The notes under the pieces are model-generated. The model saw nothing but the letters and a program-made list of their open reading frames with translations, made no database searches and was not told the DNA's origin. A stretch of DNA of 64,000 nt from an uncultured Oscillospiraceae bacterium (GTDB lineage: Bacteria; Bacillota; Clostridia; Oscillospirales; Oscillospiraceae): positions 1 to 64,000 of the forward strand of contig CANRFT010000001.1 in the NCBI GenBank assembly GCA_947629955.1, written 5' to 3'. Below are positions 15,669 through 23,955 of the stretch, piece by piece (position 1 is the stretch's first letter; every line of letters starts with the position of its first letter). The position numbers were made by a program, and so were the translations under genes.

Positions 15669-18056
15669 ATGACTGAACTGTTTGAAAAATCCATCGAGAC
15701 CCTGGAGCTGCCCAAGGTGCTGGCCATGCTGGCCGACGAGGCCGCCACCGAGGAGGGCAGGGAGGCCTGCCTGGCCCTCCGCCCCGCCGTGGTGAAAAGC
15801 GACGTCCAGCGCCTGCAAAAGCAGACCTCCGCCGCCTTCGACCTGCTGGTGAAGCACGGCACGCCGGGGCTGGCCGGCATACGCCCGGTGGAGATGGCCC
15901 TGAGCCGGGCGGACCGGGGGGGCGCTTTGAACACCAGGGAGCTGCTGGACGTGGCCCTGGTGCTCCGGTGCGCGAGGAATGTGAAGGAGTACGGCGCGGG
16001 CAATTCCTCCGGAGAGAAGTCGGTGCTGGACGGCTACTTCGAATCCCTCACCGCCAACCGCTTCCTGGAGGACAAGATCACCAATTCCATCCTCAGCGAG
16101 GAGGAGATCGCCGACGCCGCCTCCCCGGAGCTGGCCGACATCCGCCGGCACATCCGGGCCGCCGCCGGCAAGGTGCGGGATGTGCTCAACCGGCTCATCT
16201 CCTCCAGCCAGGCCAAGTACCTGCGGGAGGCCATCATCACCATGCGGGGCGGCCGGTTCGTGGTCCCCGTGAAGAGCGAGCACAAGAACGACATCCCGGG
16301 CCTGGTCCACGACGTGTCCGGCTCCGGCTCCACCTTCTTCATCGAGCCCATGGGGGTGGTCAACGCCAACAACGAACTGCGGGAGCTCCAGGCTAAGGAG
16401 CAGAAGGAGATCGAGCGCATCCTGGCGGAGCTGTCCGCCGACTGCGCCTCCTTCCGGGCGGACATCGAGGACGACTACCGCACCCTGATCGCCCTGGACT
16501 GCATCTTCGCCCGGGCGAAGCTGTCCTCGGTGATGGGCTGCATGGAGCCGGTCCTGGGGGACCACATCGAGCTCATCAAGGCCCGGCACCCCCTGCTGGA
16601 CCCCAGGACGGCGGTGCGCAACGACCTGACCCTGGGCAAGACCTTTGACACCCTGGTCATCACCGGCCCCAACACCGGCGGCAAGACGGTGACCCTGAAA
16701 ACCCTGGGCCTGCTGACCCTCATGGCACAGTGCGGCCTCCACATCCCCGCCGGCGACGGCTCCACCGTGAAGGTGTGTACGGCGGTGCTGGCCGACATCG
16801 GCGACGAGCAGTCCATCGACCAGTCCCTGTCTACCTTCTCCTCCCACATGACCAACATCGTGGCCATCCTGGACCAGGCGGACGACGGGACCCTCATCCT
16901 GTTCGACGAGCTGGGGGCGGGCACCGACCCGGTGGAGGGGGCCGCCCTGGCCGCCGCCATCATCGAGTCCGCCCGGGGCATGGGGGCGGCGGTGGCCGCC
17001 ACCACTCACTACGCCGAGCTGAAGGTCTACGCCATGACTACCCCCGGCGTCCAGAACGCCTCCTGCGAGTTCGACGTGGAGACCCTGGCCCCCACCTATC
17101 GGGTGCTGACCGGTATCCCCGGCAAGTCCAACGCCTTTGCCATCTCCCGGCGGCTGGGCCTGCCCGACTATATCATCCAGCGGGCCGCCGACCGGGTGGA
17201 CGCGGAAAACGTCCGGTTCGAGGACGTGCTGAGCCAGCTGGAGCAGCAGCGCCAGCAGATGGAGAAGGAAAAGGACGCCGCCGCCAAGCTCCGCCGGGAG
17301 ATGGAGGAGGCCAGGACCCAGGCGGAGCAGTACCGGGCCCGCATCGAGGAGGAGCGTCAGAAGGCCACGGAAAAGGCCCGGGCGGAGGCCAGGGCCATCC
17401 TCAACGAGGCCAGGGACACCGCCGACAGCGTGTTCAAAGAGCTGAACGACATGCGCCGCCGCCAGGAGCAGGCCAAGACCTGGGTGGACGACAACGACCA
17501 GCGGGCGGAGCTCCGCCACAAGCTCAACCAGGCGGAGGACAGCCTGGGCATCAAGCCCAAGGAGCTGCCCGCCCCGCCCCCCACCAGGGACGCCGTGGTG
17601 GGCGACACGGTGGAGCTGGTGAAGATGGGCACCCAGGCGGAGGTCACCGCCGTCAATAAGGACGGCACCCTCCAGCTCCAGGCGGGCATATTGAAGATGA
17701 AGGCGAAGCAGGACGAGGTGCGGGTGCTGGAGGACGTCACCGCCCGGAAGAAGCAGAGCCAGAAGGACAGGGCGAGAGCCGCCTCGGTGAAGCACGAGTT
17801 CCGGGCGGCCGCCGCCAAGGCGGAGCTGGACATCCGGGGCATGACCGCCGGGGAGGCCCTGGCGGAGGTGGACAACTTCCTGGACGCCGCCCTCATGGGC
17901 AAGCTGGAGACCGCCCGGATCATCCACGGCAAGGGCACCGGCGCCCTGCGCAAGGCGGTGCGGGAGCATTTGAAAAAGAGCCGCTATGTGAAGGAGTTCC
18001 GCCCCGGCGTCTACGGCGAGGGGGAGGACGGCGTCACCGTGGTGACGCTGAAATAG
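15669..18056 (+). CDS. mutS2: Endonuclease MutS2
   Basis: A 795-residue MutS2. The ATPase core has Walker A GPNTGGKTVTLKT near residue 333 and Walker B LILFDELGAGTDP near 409. A long coiled coil occupies about 510-620 (many EQ/AR/KA heptads). The C-terminal Smr nuclease domain starts near 719 with LDIRGMTAGEAL and contains IIHGKGTGALR. MutS2 lacks the mismatch-binding domain and acts in recombination control and on collided ribosomes in Firmicutes. The start is ATG 15669 behind AAGGAG. Confidence 0.95.
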   Translation: MTELFEKSIETLELPKVLAMLADEAATEEGREACLALRPAVVKSDVQRLQKQTSAAFDLLVKHGTPGLAGIRPVEMALSRADRGGALNTRELLDVALVLRCARNVKEYGAGNSSGEKSVLDGYFESLTANRFLEDKITNSILSEEEIADAASPELADIRRHIRAAAGKVRDVLNRLISSSQAKYLREAIITMRGGRFVVPVKSEHKNDIPGLVHDVSGSGSTFFIEPMGVVNANNELRELQAKEQKEIERILAELSADCASFRADIEDDYRTLIALDCIFARAKLSSVMGCMEPVLGDHIELIKARHPLLDPRTAVRNDLTLGKTFDTLVITGPNTGGKTVTLKTLGLLTLMAQCGLHIPAGDGSTVKVCTAVLADIGDEQSIDQSLSTFSSHMTNIVAILDQADDGTLILFDELGAGTDPVEGAALAAAIIESARGMGAAVAATTHYAELKVYAMTTPGVQNASCEFDVETLAPTYRVLTGIPGKSNAFAISRRLGLPDYIIQRAADRVDAENVRFEDVLSQLEQQRQQMEKEKDAAAKLRREMEEARTQAEQYRARIEEERQKATEKARAEARAILNEARDTADSVFKELNDMRRRQEQAKTWVDDNDQRAELRHKLNQAEDSLGIKPKELPAPPPTRDAVVGDTVELVKMGTQAEVTAVNKDGTLQLQAGILKMKAKQDEVRVLEDVTARKKQSQKDRARAASVKHEFRAAAAKAELDIRGMTAGEALAEVDNFLDAALMGKLETARIIHGKGTGALRKAVREHLKKSRYVKEFRPGVYGEGEDGVTVVTLK

Positions 18057-18134
18057 GAGAAAAAGGTGTCCCGCTTATCCCGTTCTTAGCGGAATTATTA
18101 ACATACTTGTCCTTTATATTTGTGCAAACTGCCG

Positions 18135-18164
18135 TTGACGGTGCGGCCTGAAATCTGTTATGCT
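18135..18164 (+). promoter_or_regulatory. Promoter and leader hairpins of ptsH
   Basis: TTGACG (18135-18140) and TATGCT (18159-18164) are 18 bases apart. A perfect CTTACG-TTG-CGTAAG hairpin (18163-18177) lies at the expected transcription start, and GGGGC/GCCCC forms a second stem before the ribosome site. Confidence 0.6.
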
Positions 18165-18229
18165 TACGTTGCGTAAGTTCAGTGTGGGGCGGCTCATGCC
18201 CCAACGTGAGAGTATGGAGGGTAACGCTC

Positions 18230-18493
18230 ATGTTCATGAAAGAGACTACGGTCAGCAACCAGGTCGGTCTCCACGCCCGCCCCGCCACCTTCTTTATCCA
18301 GAAGGCCAACGAGTACAAGAGCTCCATCTGGGTGGAGAAGGACGAGCGCCGGGTGAACGCCAAGAGCCTTCTGGGCGTCCTTTCCCTGGGCATCGTGAAG
18401 GGCACCGTGATCAATCTGATCGCCGACGGCCCCGACGAGGAGGCCGCTATCAACGCGCTGGTGGAGCTCATCAATTCCGATTTTTCCGAGTGA
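18230..18493 (+). CDS. ptsH: Phosphocarrier protein HPr
   Basis: An 87-residue HPr. GLHARPAT carries the EI-phosphorylated H15, and NAKSLLGVLSLG carries the HPr-kinase site S46, numbered from ATG 18230. Because H15 is present, this is HPr and not the Crh paralogue. It passes phosphate from enzyme I to sugar permeases, and in the Ser-P form serves CcpA-dependent catabolite control. No enzyme I gene follows. GGAGGG lies 8 bases before the start; the gene has its own promoter and terminator, so it is monocistronic. Confidence 0.95.
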   Translation: MFMKETTVSNQVGLHARPATFFIQKANEYKSSIWVEKDERRVNAKSLLGVLSLGIVKGTVINLIADGPDEEAAINALVELINSDFSE

Positions 18494-18505
18494 TCGACCG
18501 ACAGT

Positions 18506-18542
18506 AAAGCGGGACTTGGGGTATCCAGGTCCCGCTTTTTTT
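18506..18542 (+). terminator. Intrinsic terminator of ptsH
   Basis: AAGCGGGAC pairs with GTCCCGCTT, extended by TGG/CCA across a T-G wobble, followed by seven T residues. It ends the HPr transcript. Confidence 0.9.
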
Positions 18543-18624
18543 GTTCCCGGCTGATTTACATAAAAATGTTGACGGGGCCGCGCCCCATCTGGTATCCTAT
18601 TGGAAAAGGGAAGGGGGGAGGACG

Positions 18625-20451
18625 GTGACCTTTGAGGAACTGCGGGACAAGGCCCACGCCCTGCCCCTGAAGCCCGGCGTCTACATCATGCAGAACGCCA
18701 AGAGCGAAGTCATCTACGTGGGCAAGGCCAAGGCCCTGAAAAACCGGGTGAGCCAGTACTTCCAGGACCAGGACCGGCACAATCTCAAGACGCGGACCAT
18801 GGTCAGCCAGATCGACCACTTCGACGTCATCGTGGTCCAGTCGGAATTTGAGGCGCTGGTGCTGGAGTGCTCCCTCATCAAGCGGCATATGCCCCGGTAC
18901 AACATCCTGCTCAAGGACAGCAAGGGCTTCCCCTTCATCCGCCTGTCCGTCCAGGAGGAGTACCCCCGGTTCTCCCTGGCCGCCAGAGAGGCCCGGGACG
19001 GGGCCCGGTACTTCGGCCCCTACGGCAGCCGCAGCGCCAGCCACGACGTGATCGACGCCCTCCGCACCGCCCTGAAACTGCCCTCCTGCGCCCGGAAGTT
19101 CCCCAGGGACATCGGGAAAGAGCGGCCCTGCCTCAACTACCACATGGGGGTGTGCGACGGCTACTGCCGCCCCCAGATGGACCAGAGCCAGTACCGGGTG
19201 GCCATCGACCAGGCCATCCGCCTGCTGGAGGGCCGGCTGGACGAGGTGGTGGGGGAGCTCACCGCACAGATGGAGCGGGCGGCGGAGGAGCTGCAATTTG
19301 AGAAGGCCGCCCAGATCCGGGACCGCATCCGTGATCTGCAGATACTGTCCACCAGGCAGAAGGCGGTGGCCGGGGCCTTTGCCGACACCGACGTGGTGGG
19401 ATACCACCGGGGGGAGGCCAGAAGCTGCTTCGTGGTGCTCCACTACCTCCGGGGGGAGCTGGCCGCCAAGGACTGGGAGCTGCTGTCCTTCCCCCTGGAG
19501 GAGGACGCGGGGGAGACGGTGGCCGCCCTCACCGCCCAGTATTACACGGCCCGGGGCCACCTGCCCCGGCAGATCCTGCTGCCTATGGAGTTCGAGGGCA
19601 GGGAGGACCTGGCCCGGCTGCTCACTGAGAACGCGGGCCGTAAAGTGGAGCTCCTTGTCCCCCAGCGGGGGGAAAAGGCGGAGCTCACCCGCATGGCCTG
19701 TGAGAACGCCCAGGAGGAGGTCCTCCGGGCCACCACCGCCGAGGAGCGCCGCTCCAAACTCACCGAGGCGCTGGGGAGCCTGCTGGGGCTGGAAAACCCG
19801 CCCCACCGTATCGAGGCCTTCGACATCTCCAACACCGGCAGCGCCGACATCGTGGCCTCCATGACCGTCCACATCGACGGCAAGCCCCTGAAGCGGGATT
19901 ACCGGCTGTTCATCCTGAAGGACATGGCCCACGCCGACGACTACGCCTCCATGAGGCAGGTGGTGGAGCGCCGGTTCCGCCGGTATCTGGACGGGGACGA
20001 GAAGTTCGCCGTCCTGCCCGATCTGCTGCTGATGGACGGCGGCGCGGGCCAGGTGGCTATGGCTGAGGAGGCCATGGCGGAGCTGGACATCCGGGTGCCG
20101 GTGTTCGGCATGGTGAAGGACGGCCGGCACCGCACCCGCGCCCTGGTGGCCGGGGACGGCCGGGAGATCGGCATCCAGCACATCCCCGCCCTGTTCGCTA
20201 TGGTGGGCCGCATCCAGGAGGAGACCCACCGGGCGGCCATCGAGTTCCACCGGAAGCGGCAGCAGGGCCACATGAAGGGCTCCGCCCTGGACGGCATCCC
20301 CGGCGTGGGGCCGAAAAAGAAGGCCGCGCTGCTGAAAGCCTTCAAGAGCGTCAAGGCCGTGAAGGCCGCCTCGGCGGAGGAGCTGGCCGCCGTGGTGGGG
20401 CAGAAGACCGCGGAGACGGTCATGGCCCATTTCCGCCAGGAGACGGCGTAG
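18625..20451 (+). CDS. uvrC: Excinuclease ABC subunit C
   Basis: A 608-residue UvrC, which makes both incisions in nucleotide excision repair. The GIY-YIG nuclease is at the N-terminus (PGVYIMQN, VIYVGKAKALKNR near residues 17-45). A UVR motif lies near 210-245 (FEKAAQIRDRIRDL). The C-terminal RNase H-like nuclease contains EAFDISNTGS and LLLMDGGAGQV, and a helix-hairpin-helix pair ends the protein (IPGVGPKKKAALL). GTG 18625 behind AAGGGGGGAGG gives the usual length; the frame is open further upstream without a ribosome site. The stop TAG belongs to a GTAGGGG repeat. Confidence 0.95.
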   Translation: MTFEELRDKAHALPLKPGVYIMQNAKSEVIYVGKAKALKNRVSQYFQDQDRHNLKTRTMVSQIDHFDVIVVQSEFEALVLECSLIKRHMPRYNILLKDSKGFPFIRLSVQEEYPRFSLAAREARDGARYFGPYGSRSASHDVIDALRTALKLPSCARKFPRDIGKERPCLNYHMGVCDGYCRPQMDQSQYRVAIDQAIRLLEGRLDEVVGELTAQMERAAEELQFEKAAQIRDRIRDLQILSTRQKAVAGAFADTDVVGYHRGEARSCFVVLHYLRGELAAKDWELLSFPLEEDAGETVAALTAQYYTARGHLPRQILLPMEFEGREDLARLLTENAGRKVELLVPQRGEKAELTRMACENAQEEVLRATTAEERRSKLTEALGSLLGLENPPHRIEAFDISNTGSADIVASMTVHIDGKPLKRDYRLFILKDMAHADDYASMRQVVERRFRRYLDGDEKFAVLPDLLLMDGGAGQVAMAEEAMAELDIRVPVFGMVKDGRHRTRALVAGDGREIGIQHIPALFAMVGRIQEETHRAAIEFHRKRQQGHMKGSALDGIPGVGPKKKAALLKAFKSVKAVKAASAEELAAVVGQKTAETVMAHFRQETA

Positions 20452-20640
20452 GGGCGGCCCCATGTGGCCGCCTGTAGGGGTCGCCGCCCTCGGCGACCCG
20501 TTTTCACCGGCGTATCATAGGGCGGGCCGCCCGGGGGGCGGCCCCATGTGGCCGCCCGTAGGGGCCGCCGCCCTCGGCGACCCGTTTTCACCGGCGTATC
20601 ATAGGGCGGGCCGCCCAGGGGGGCGGCCCCTACAGAGCGT
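20448..20640. repeat. GTAGGGG-family repeat, copy 3, with 84-bp tandem duplication
   Basis: The block starts at the GTAGGGG that holds the uvrC stop codon. A unit starting GTAGGGGTCGCCGCC at 20474 is repeated at 20558 (GTAGGGGCCGCCGCC), a period of 84 bp. Both units contain the shared segment CCCGTTTTCACCGGCGTATC. It ends with GGGGCGGCCCCTACAG. Confidence 0.85.
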
Positions 20641-20665
20641 GTACATCAGGAAAGGAATGATCGCC

Positions 20666-21211
20666 ATGCGCGTCATCACGGGGACGGCCCGAGGCCGGAG
20701 GCTGGAGGAGCTGCCCGGCTTGGACACCCGGCCCACCACCTCCAAGGTGAAGGAAGGGCTGTTCAGCGCCATCCAGTTCGACATCGAGGGCCGGCGGGTG
20801 CTGGACCTGTTCGCCGGCACCGGCCAGCTGGGCATCGAGGCCCTGTCCCGGGGGGCGGCCTGGTGCGACTTCGTGGACAGCAGCCCCGCCGCCATGAAGA
20901 TCGTCCGGCGGAACGCGGAGGCCTGCGGCTTCTCCGGCCGGGCAGGGTTCTATCAGCGGGACTTTTCCGCCTTCCTGGACCGGGCGGGGGAGAGGTACGG
21001 CCTCGTCTTCCTGGACCCGCCCTACGCCTCGGACGCGCTGGAAAAGGCGCTGGAGCGCATCGCGGCGATTGACATTGTAACGGGAAATGGTATAATAGTG
21101 TGCGAGAGTTCCGGGTCCCACACCCTCCCTGACCTGCCCGATCCCTATGAACTGGGACGGGAGTACCGATACGGGAAGACCAAGGTGACCCTTTACCGGA
21201 GGAGGGCATGA
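20666..21211 (+). CDS. rsmD: 16S rRNA (guanine966-N2)-methyltransferase RsmD
   Basis: A 181-residue SAM-dependent methyltransferase. It starts MRVITGTARGRRLEELPG, has SAM motif I VLDLFAGTGQLGIEAL near residues 44-59 and the N6/N2-type catalytic motif LDPPY near 114-118. RsmD methylates G966 in helix 31 of 16S rRNA. ATG 20666 is chosen because AGGAAAGGA ends 10 bases upstream; ATG 20657 touches the site. The frame continues upstream through the tandem repeat, which is not coding. rsmD-coaD is a common pair. Confidence 0.94.
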   Translation: MRVITGTARGRRLEELPGLDTRPTTSKVKEGLFSAIQFDIEGRRVLDLFAGTGQLGIEALSRGAAWCDFVDSSPAAMKIVRRNAEACGFSGRAGFYQRDFSAFLDRAGERYGLVFLDPPYASDALEKALERIAAIDIVTGNGIIVCESSGSHTLPDLPDPYELGREYRYGKTKVTLYRRRA

Positions 21212-21218
21212 GTCCCCA

Positions 21219-21710
21219 ATGAAGAGAGCCATTTATCCAGGCAGCTTTGACCCGGTGACCCTGGGCCACCTGAACATCATCAAGCGGGCCGCCGCCATCT
21301 TCGACGAGCTCATCGTCTGCGTGTGCGTCAACTCCGCCAAGGACCGGGGCCTGTTCTCCCCCGAGGAGCGGGTGGATCTGATCCGCCGGGTGACGGAGGA
21401 CCTCCCCAATGTGACGGTGGACCACACCTCCGAGCTGGTGGCCGATTATGCCCGCCGCCACGATTCCAGGGTGCTGGTGAAGGGCCTGCGGGCAGTGTCC
21501 GACTACGAGTCGGAGATCCAGATGGCCATGATCAACGCCAAGCTGTACAATAAGCTGGATACCATCTTCCTGTATACCAGCCCCAAGTACGCCTACCTCA
21601 GCTCCACCGTGGTGAAGGAGATGGCCCGGTACGGCGCCGACCTGTCCGACTTCGTGCCCCGGCAGATCATCGGCGAGGTGGAGCGCAAGGCGCGGCGGAG
21701 CGGTTCCTGA
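21219..21710 (+). CDS. coaD: Phosphopantetheine adenylyltransferase
   Basis: A 163-residue PPAT, the fourth step of CoA synthesis (4'-phosphopantetheine plus ATP to dephospho-CoA). The nucleotidyltransferase motif YPGSFDPVTLGHL lies at residues 5-17, and VKGLRAVSDYESEIQMA and SSTVVKEMARYG are family hallmarks. The length is normal. The start is ATG 21219, 7 bases after rsmD. Confidence 0.96.
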   Translation: MKRAIYPGSFDPVTLGHLNIIKRAAAIFDELIVCVCVNSAKDRGLFSPEERVDLIRRVTEDLPNVTVDHTSELVADYARRHDSRVLVKGLRAVSDYESEIQMAMINAKLYNKLDTIFLYTSPKYAYLSSTVVKEMARYGADLSDFVPRQIIGEVERKARRSGS

Positions 21711-21758
21711 GTGAGCAAACGGCTTTACATACATTCTATATTTAAGGAGAGATGACAA

Positions 21759-22289
21759 ATGGCGACCGGCGTGGATGAATTGATGGATATGCTGTTCGAT
21801 ATGATCGACGAGGCGAAGAACGCCCCCCTGAGCAGCGGAAAGTGCGTCATCGAGCGGGACAAGGCCCTGGATATCATCGAGGATGTGAAGGCCCAATTCC
21901 CGGTGGAGCTGGCCGAGGCCCGGAAGATCCTCAACGCCAGAGCCGAATTTGTGGCCGCCGCCAAGCGGGAGGCCGACGAGATCAAGAAACGGGCCGAGCA
22001 GGAGGCCAGCCAGATGGTCAGTGAGACCGAGGTGATCCGGCAGGCCCGGCAAAAGGCGGGCGAGATCATCCGGCAGGCGGAGGCCCAGGCCTGGGAGGTC
22101 AAGGACAGGGCCAACAACTACTGCGACAACCTGCTCCAGCGCACTGAGGAGGCCCTGGCCGACGCCCACGCCGAGATGCGCAAGGTCCACACCGACTTCC
22201 GCGCCGCCATGGACAGCCTGACGCCCCCCGCCCATGTGCAGCAGAGCCAGCAGGGCAGGAGGGTGTACGACGCCGAGGCCGACCAGTGA
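21759..22289 (+). CDS. Coiled-coil protein, function unknown
   Basis: A 176-residue, highly charged protein. It has a helical N-terminus (MATGVDELMDMLFDMIDEAK) and a long coiled coil from about residue 45 to 150 rich in Ala, Glu and Lys (AAAKREADEIKKRAEQEASQ). It resembles the ATP synthase subunit B/DivIVA-like coiled coils often annotated after coaD in Clostridia; I assign no function. The start is ATG 21759 behind AAGGAGAG. It closes the rsmD-coaD transcript before a strong terminator. Confidence 0.8.
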   Translation: MATGVDELMDMLFDMIDEAKNAPLSSGKCVIERDKALDIIEDVKAQFPVELAEARKILNARAEFVAAAKREADEIKKRAEQEASQMVSETEVIRQARQKAGEIIRQAEAQAWEVKDRANNYCDNLLQRTEEALADAHAEMRKVHTDFRAAMDSLTPPAHVQQSQQGRRVYDAEADQ

Positions 22290-22313
22290 GCGTTCCGCCC
22301 GCGCCTGACACAG

Positions 22314-22354
22314 AAAAACGCCGCCGCGAAAATTTTTTCGCGGCGGCGCTTTTT
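22314..22354 (+). terminator. Strong intrinsic terminator
   Basis: A perfect 14-bp stem (22319-22332 with 22335-22348) rich in GC at its base and followed by CTTTTT. It ends the rsmD-coaD-coiled-coil unit. Confidence 0.92.
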
Positions 22355-22440
22355 GGACTTTCTACAATATATTGTGGTGTCCATTATTAAGGACACAAGA
22401 CTATGCGCCAAGAATATGAAACATCCGTTTGAGTTCATGA

Positions 22441-22476
22441 AATGCCGGGGTTTTTGTGCAAAACCCCGGCATTTTT
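22441..22476 (+). terminator. Second terminator upstream of mraZ
   Basis: A perfect 14-bp stem (22441-22454 with 22460-22473), a 5-base loop and trailing T residues. It lies 92 bases after the previous terminator and 15 bases before the mraZ promoter, insulating the division cluster. The 22355-22440 segment between them holds a 12-bp palindrome (22364-22375) and GTGTCC/GGACAC arms (22377-22396) but no gene that I can support. Confidence 0.88.
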
Positions 22477-22490
22477 GCGAAAAAAAGTGC

Positions 22491-22519
22491 TTGCATTTTG
22501 TGACAGGACAGCGTATACT
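22491..22519 (+). promoter_or_regulatory. Promoter of the mraZ division cluster
   Basis: TTGCAT (22491-22496) and TATACT (22514-22519) are exactly 17 bases apart, followed by the MraZ boxes. Confidence 0.8.
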
Positions 22520-22529
22520 GAGAGCAGAT

Positions 22530-22576
22530 TGGAGTGAAATGGAGTAAATCCACTTAAATCTGGAGTAGATTGGAGG
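22530..22576 (+). promoter_or_regulatory. MraZ-binding direct repeats
   Basis: TGGAGT/G occurs at 22530, 22540, 22561 and 22571, that is in two pairs with a 10-bp period and a 31-bp offset. MraZ is known to repress its own operon through tandem TGGRG-type repeats just after the promoter. The last repeat overlaps the mraZ ribosome site GGAGGG. Confidence 0.75.
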
Positions 22577-22583
22577 GACAGTG

Positions 22584-23000
22584 ATGACCGGCACCTATGA
22601 ACACAGCCTGGATACCGCCGGCCGTCTGATCGTGCCCTCCAAGCTGAGGGACAAGCTGGGGAAGGCCTTTTACCTGTCCGTGGGCGTGAAAAAGAACCTG
22701 ACTCTCTACCCCATGGAGACTTGGGACAGGCTCCGGGCCCGGGTGTCCGAGCTCTCCACCACCGACGCCGCCAGGATGGACGTGTTCTTCGCCTCCGCAC
22801 AGCTGTGCGAGGTGGACAAGCAGTGGCGGTTCCAGGTGCCCTCCTATCTGAAGGACTACGCGGGAATCGACCGGGACGTGGTCATCACCGGCAACAACGA
22901 CCGGGCTCAGGTGTGGAACGCGGAGGACTGGAAGGCCAAGGCCCGGGAGCAGCTCAACCCGGAGAACATCGCCGGCCTGATGGCCGCCCTCGGCATCTGA
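22584..23000 (+). CDS. mraZ: Transcriptional regulator MraZ
   Basis: A 138-residue MraZ with two AbrB-like swapped-hairpin halves: TYEHSLDTAGRLIVPSKLRD at the start and ELCEV-type CEVDKQWRFQVPSYLKDY in the second half, followed by RAQVWN. MraZ forms a ring-shaped oligomer that binds the repeats at 22530-22576. ATG 22584 is preferred over GTG 22581 from ribosome-site spacing. It is the first gene of the division and cell wall cluster. Confidence 0.95.
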   Translation: MTGTYEHSLDTAGRLIVPSKLRDKLGKAFYLSVGVKKNLTLYPMETWDRLRARVSELSTTDAARMDVFFASAQLCEVDKQWRFQVPSYLKDYAGIDRDVVITGNNDRAQVWNAEDWKAKAREQLNPENIAGLMAALGI

Positions 23001-23001
23001 G

Positions 23002-23934
23002 ATGGAATACACCCACAAGCCCGTTCTGCTGCGTGAGTGCCTGGAGGGGCTGGACATCCGCCCGGACGGCGTCTATGTGGACGGCACCCTGGGCAGAGCG
23101 GGCCACGCCAGGGAGATCGCGAAGCGGCTGACCACGGGCCGGCTCATCGCCGTGGACCGGGACCAGGCCGCCATCGACGCCGCGCCTGACCGGTTCGGCG
23201 CCCTGATGGACCGGGTCACCCTGGTCCGGGGCAACTTCGGCGACATCGCCGCCATCCTGGACCGGCTGGGGATCCCCTCTGTGGACGGGATGCTGTTCGA
23301 CCTGGGGGTATCCTCCCCCCAGCTGGACGAGGCTGCCAGAGGTTTTTCCTACTTGAACGACGCCCCGCTGGACATGCGGATGGATCAGTCCGCAGCCCTC
23401 ACCGCCCGTGACGTGGTGAACGGCTGGAGCCGGGAGGAACTGTACCGCATCCTCCGGGACTACGGCGAGGAGCGGTACGCCGGGCCCATCGCCGCCGCCA
23501 TCGTCAGGGCCCGTGAAGGGAAACCCATTGACACCACATTGGAGCTGGCGGAGCTGGTCAAGAGCGCCATGCCGGCCAAAGCCAGGAGGGAGAAGCAGCA
23601 CCCCGCCAAGCGGTCCTTCCAGGCCGTCCGCATCGCCGTCAACGACGAGCTGGGCGAGGTGGAGCGGCTGCTGACCTCCGCCCTGGATCTGCTGAATCCG
23701 GAGGGGCGCATCGCCGTCATCTCCTTCCACTCCCTGGAGGACCGGCTGGCCAAGACCGCCTTCTCCTCCTGGACCCAGGGCTGCACCTGCCCGCCGGACT
23801 TCCCGGTGTGCGTGTGCGGGAAAAAGCCCAGGGCGAAGCTCATCGGCCGAAAGCCCGTCACCGCGGGCGAGGCCGAGCTGAATGAAAACCCCCGCGCCCG
23901 GAGCGCGAAACTGCGCATCGCGGAAAAGCTGTAA
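23002..23934 (+). CDS. rsmH: 16S rRNA (cytosine1402-N4)-methyltransferase RsmH
   Basis: A 310-residue RsmH (MraW). It begins EYTHKPVLLRECLEGL and has the SAM site YVDGTLGRAGHAREI, where most homologues read DxTxGxGGHS. LFDLGVSSPQLDEAARGFSY and ISFHSLEDRL are family hallmarks. It methylates C1402 in the decoding centre. It begins one base after the mraZ stop. A CxC pair near the C-terminus (GCTCPPDFPVCVCGKKP) is typical of the Firmicute form. Confidence 0.95.
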   Translation: MEYTHKPVLLRECLEGLDIRPDGVYVDGTLGRAGHAREIAKRLTTGRLIAVDRDQAAIDAAPDRFGALMDRVTLVRGNFGDIAAILDRLGIPSVDGMLFDLGVSSPQLDEAARGFSYLNDAPLDMRMDQSAALTARDVVNGWSREELYRILRDYGEERYAGPIAAAIVRAREGKPIDTTLELAELVKSAMPAKARREKQHPAKRSFQAVRIAVNDELGEVERLLTSALDLLNPEGRIAVISFHSLEDRLAKTAFSSWTQGCTCPPDFPVCVCGKKPRAKLIGRKPVTAGEAELNENPRARSAKLRIAEKL

Positions 23935-23955
23935 CGAAAAGGAGCGCGCGTACCC

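Noticed and set aside
15633-17969. A 778-codon minus-strand frame across mutS2
   Set aside because: Shadow of the mutS2 third-codon GC bias; composition is not protein-like and motifs are absent.
18230-18493. Crh (catabolite-repression HPr paralogue)
   Set aside because: His15 is present in GLHARPAT; Crh lacks it.
20462-20665. N-terminal extension of RsmD through the tandem repeat
   Set aside because: The frame is open only because the 84-bp unit is a multiple of three; the ribosome site and the conserved MRVITGTARG start place the gene at 20666.
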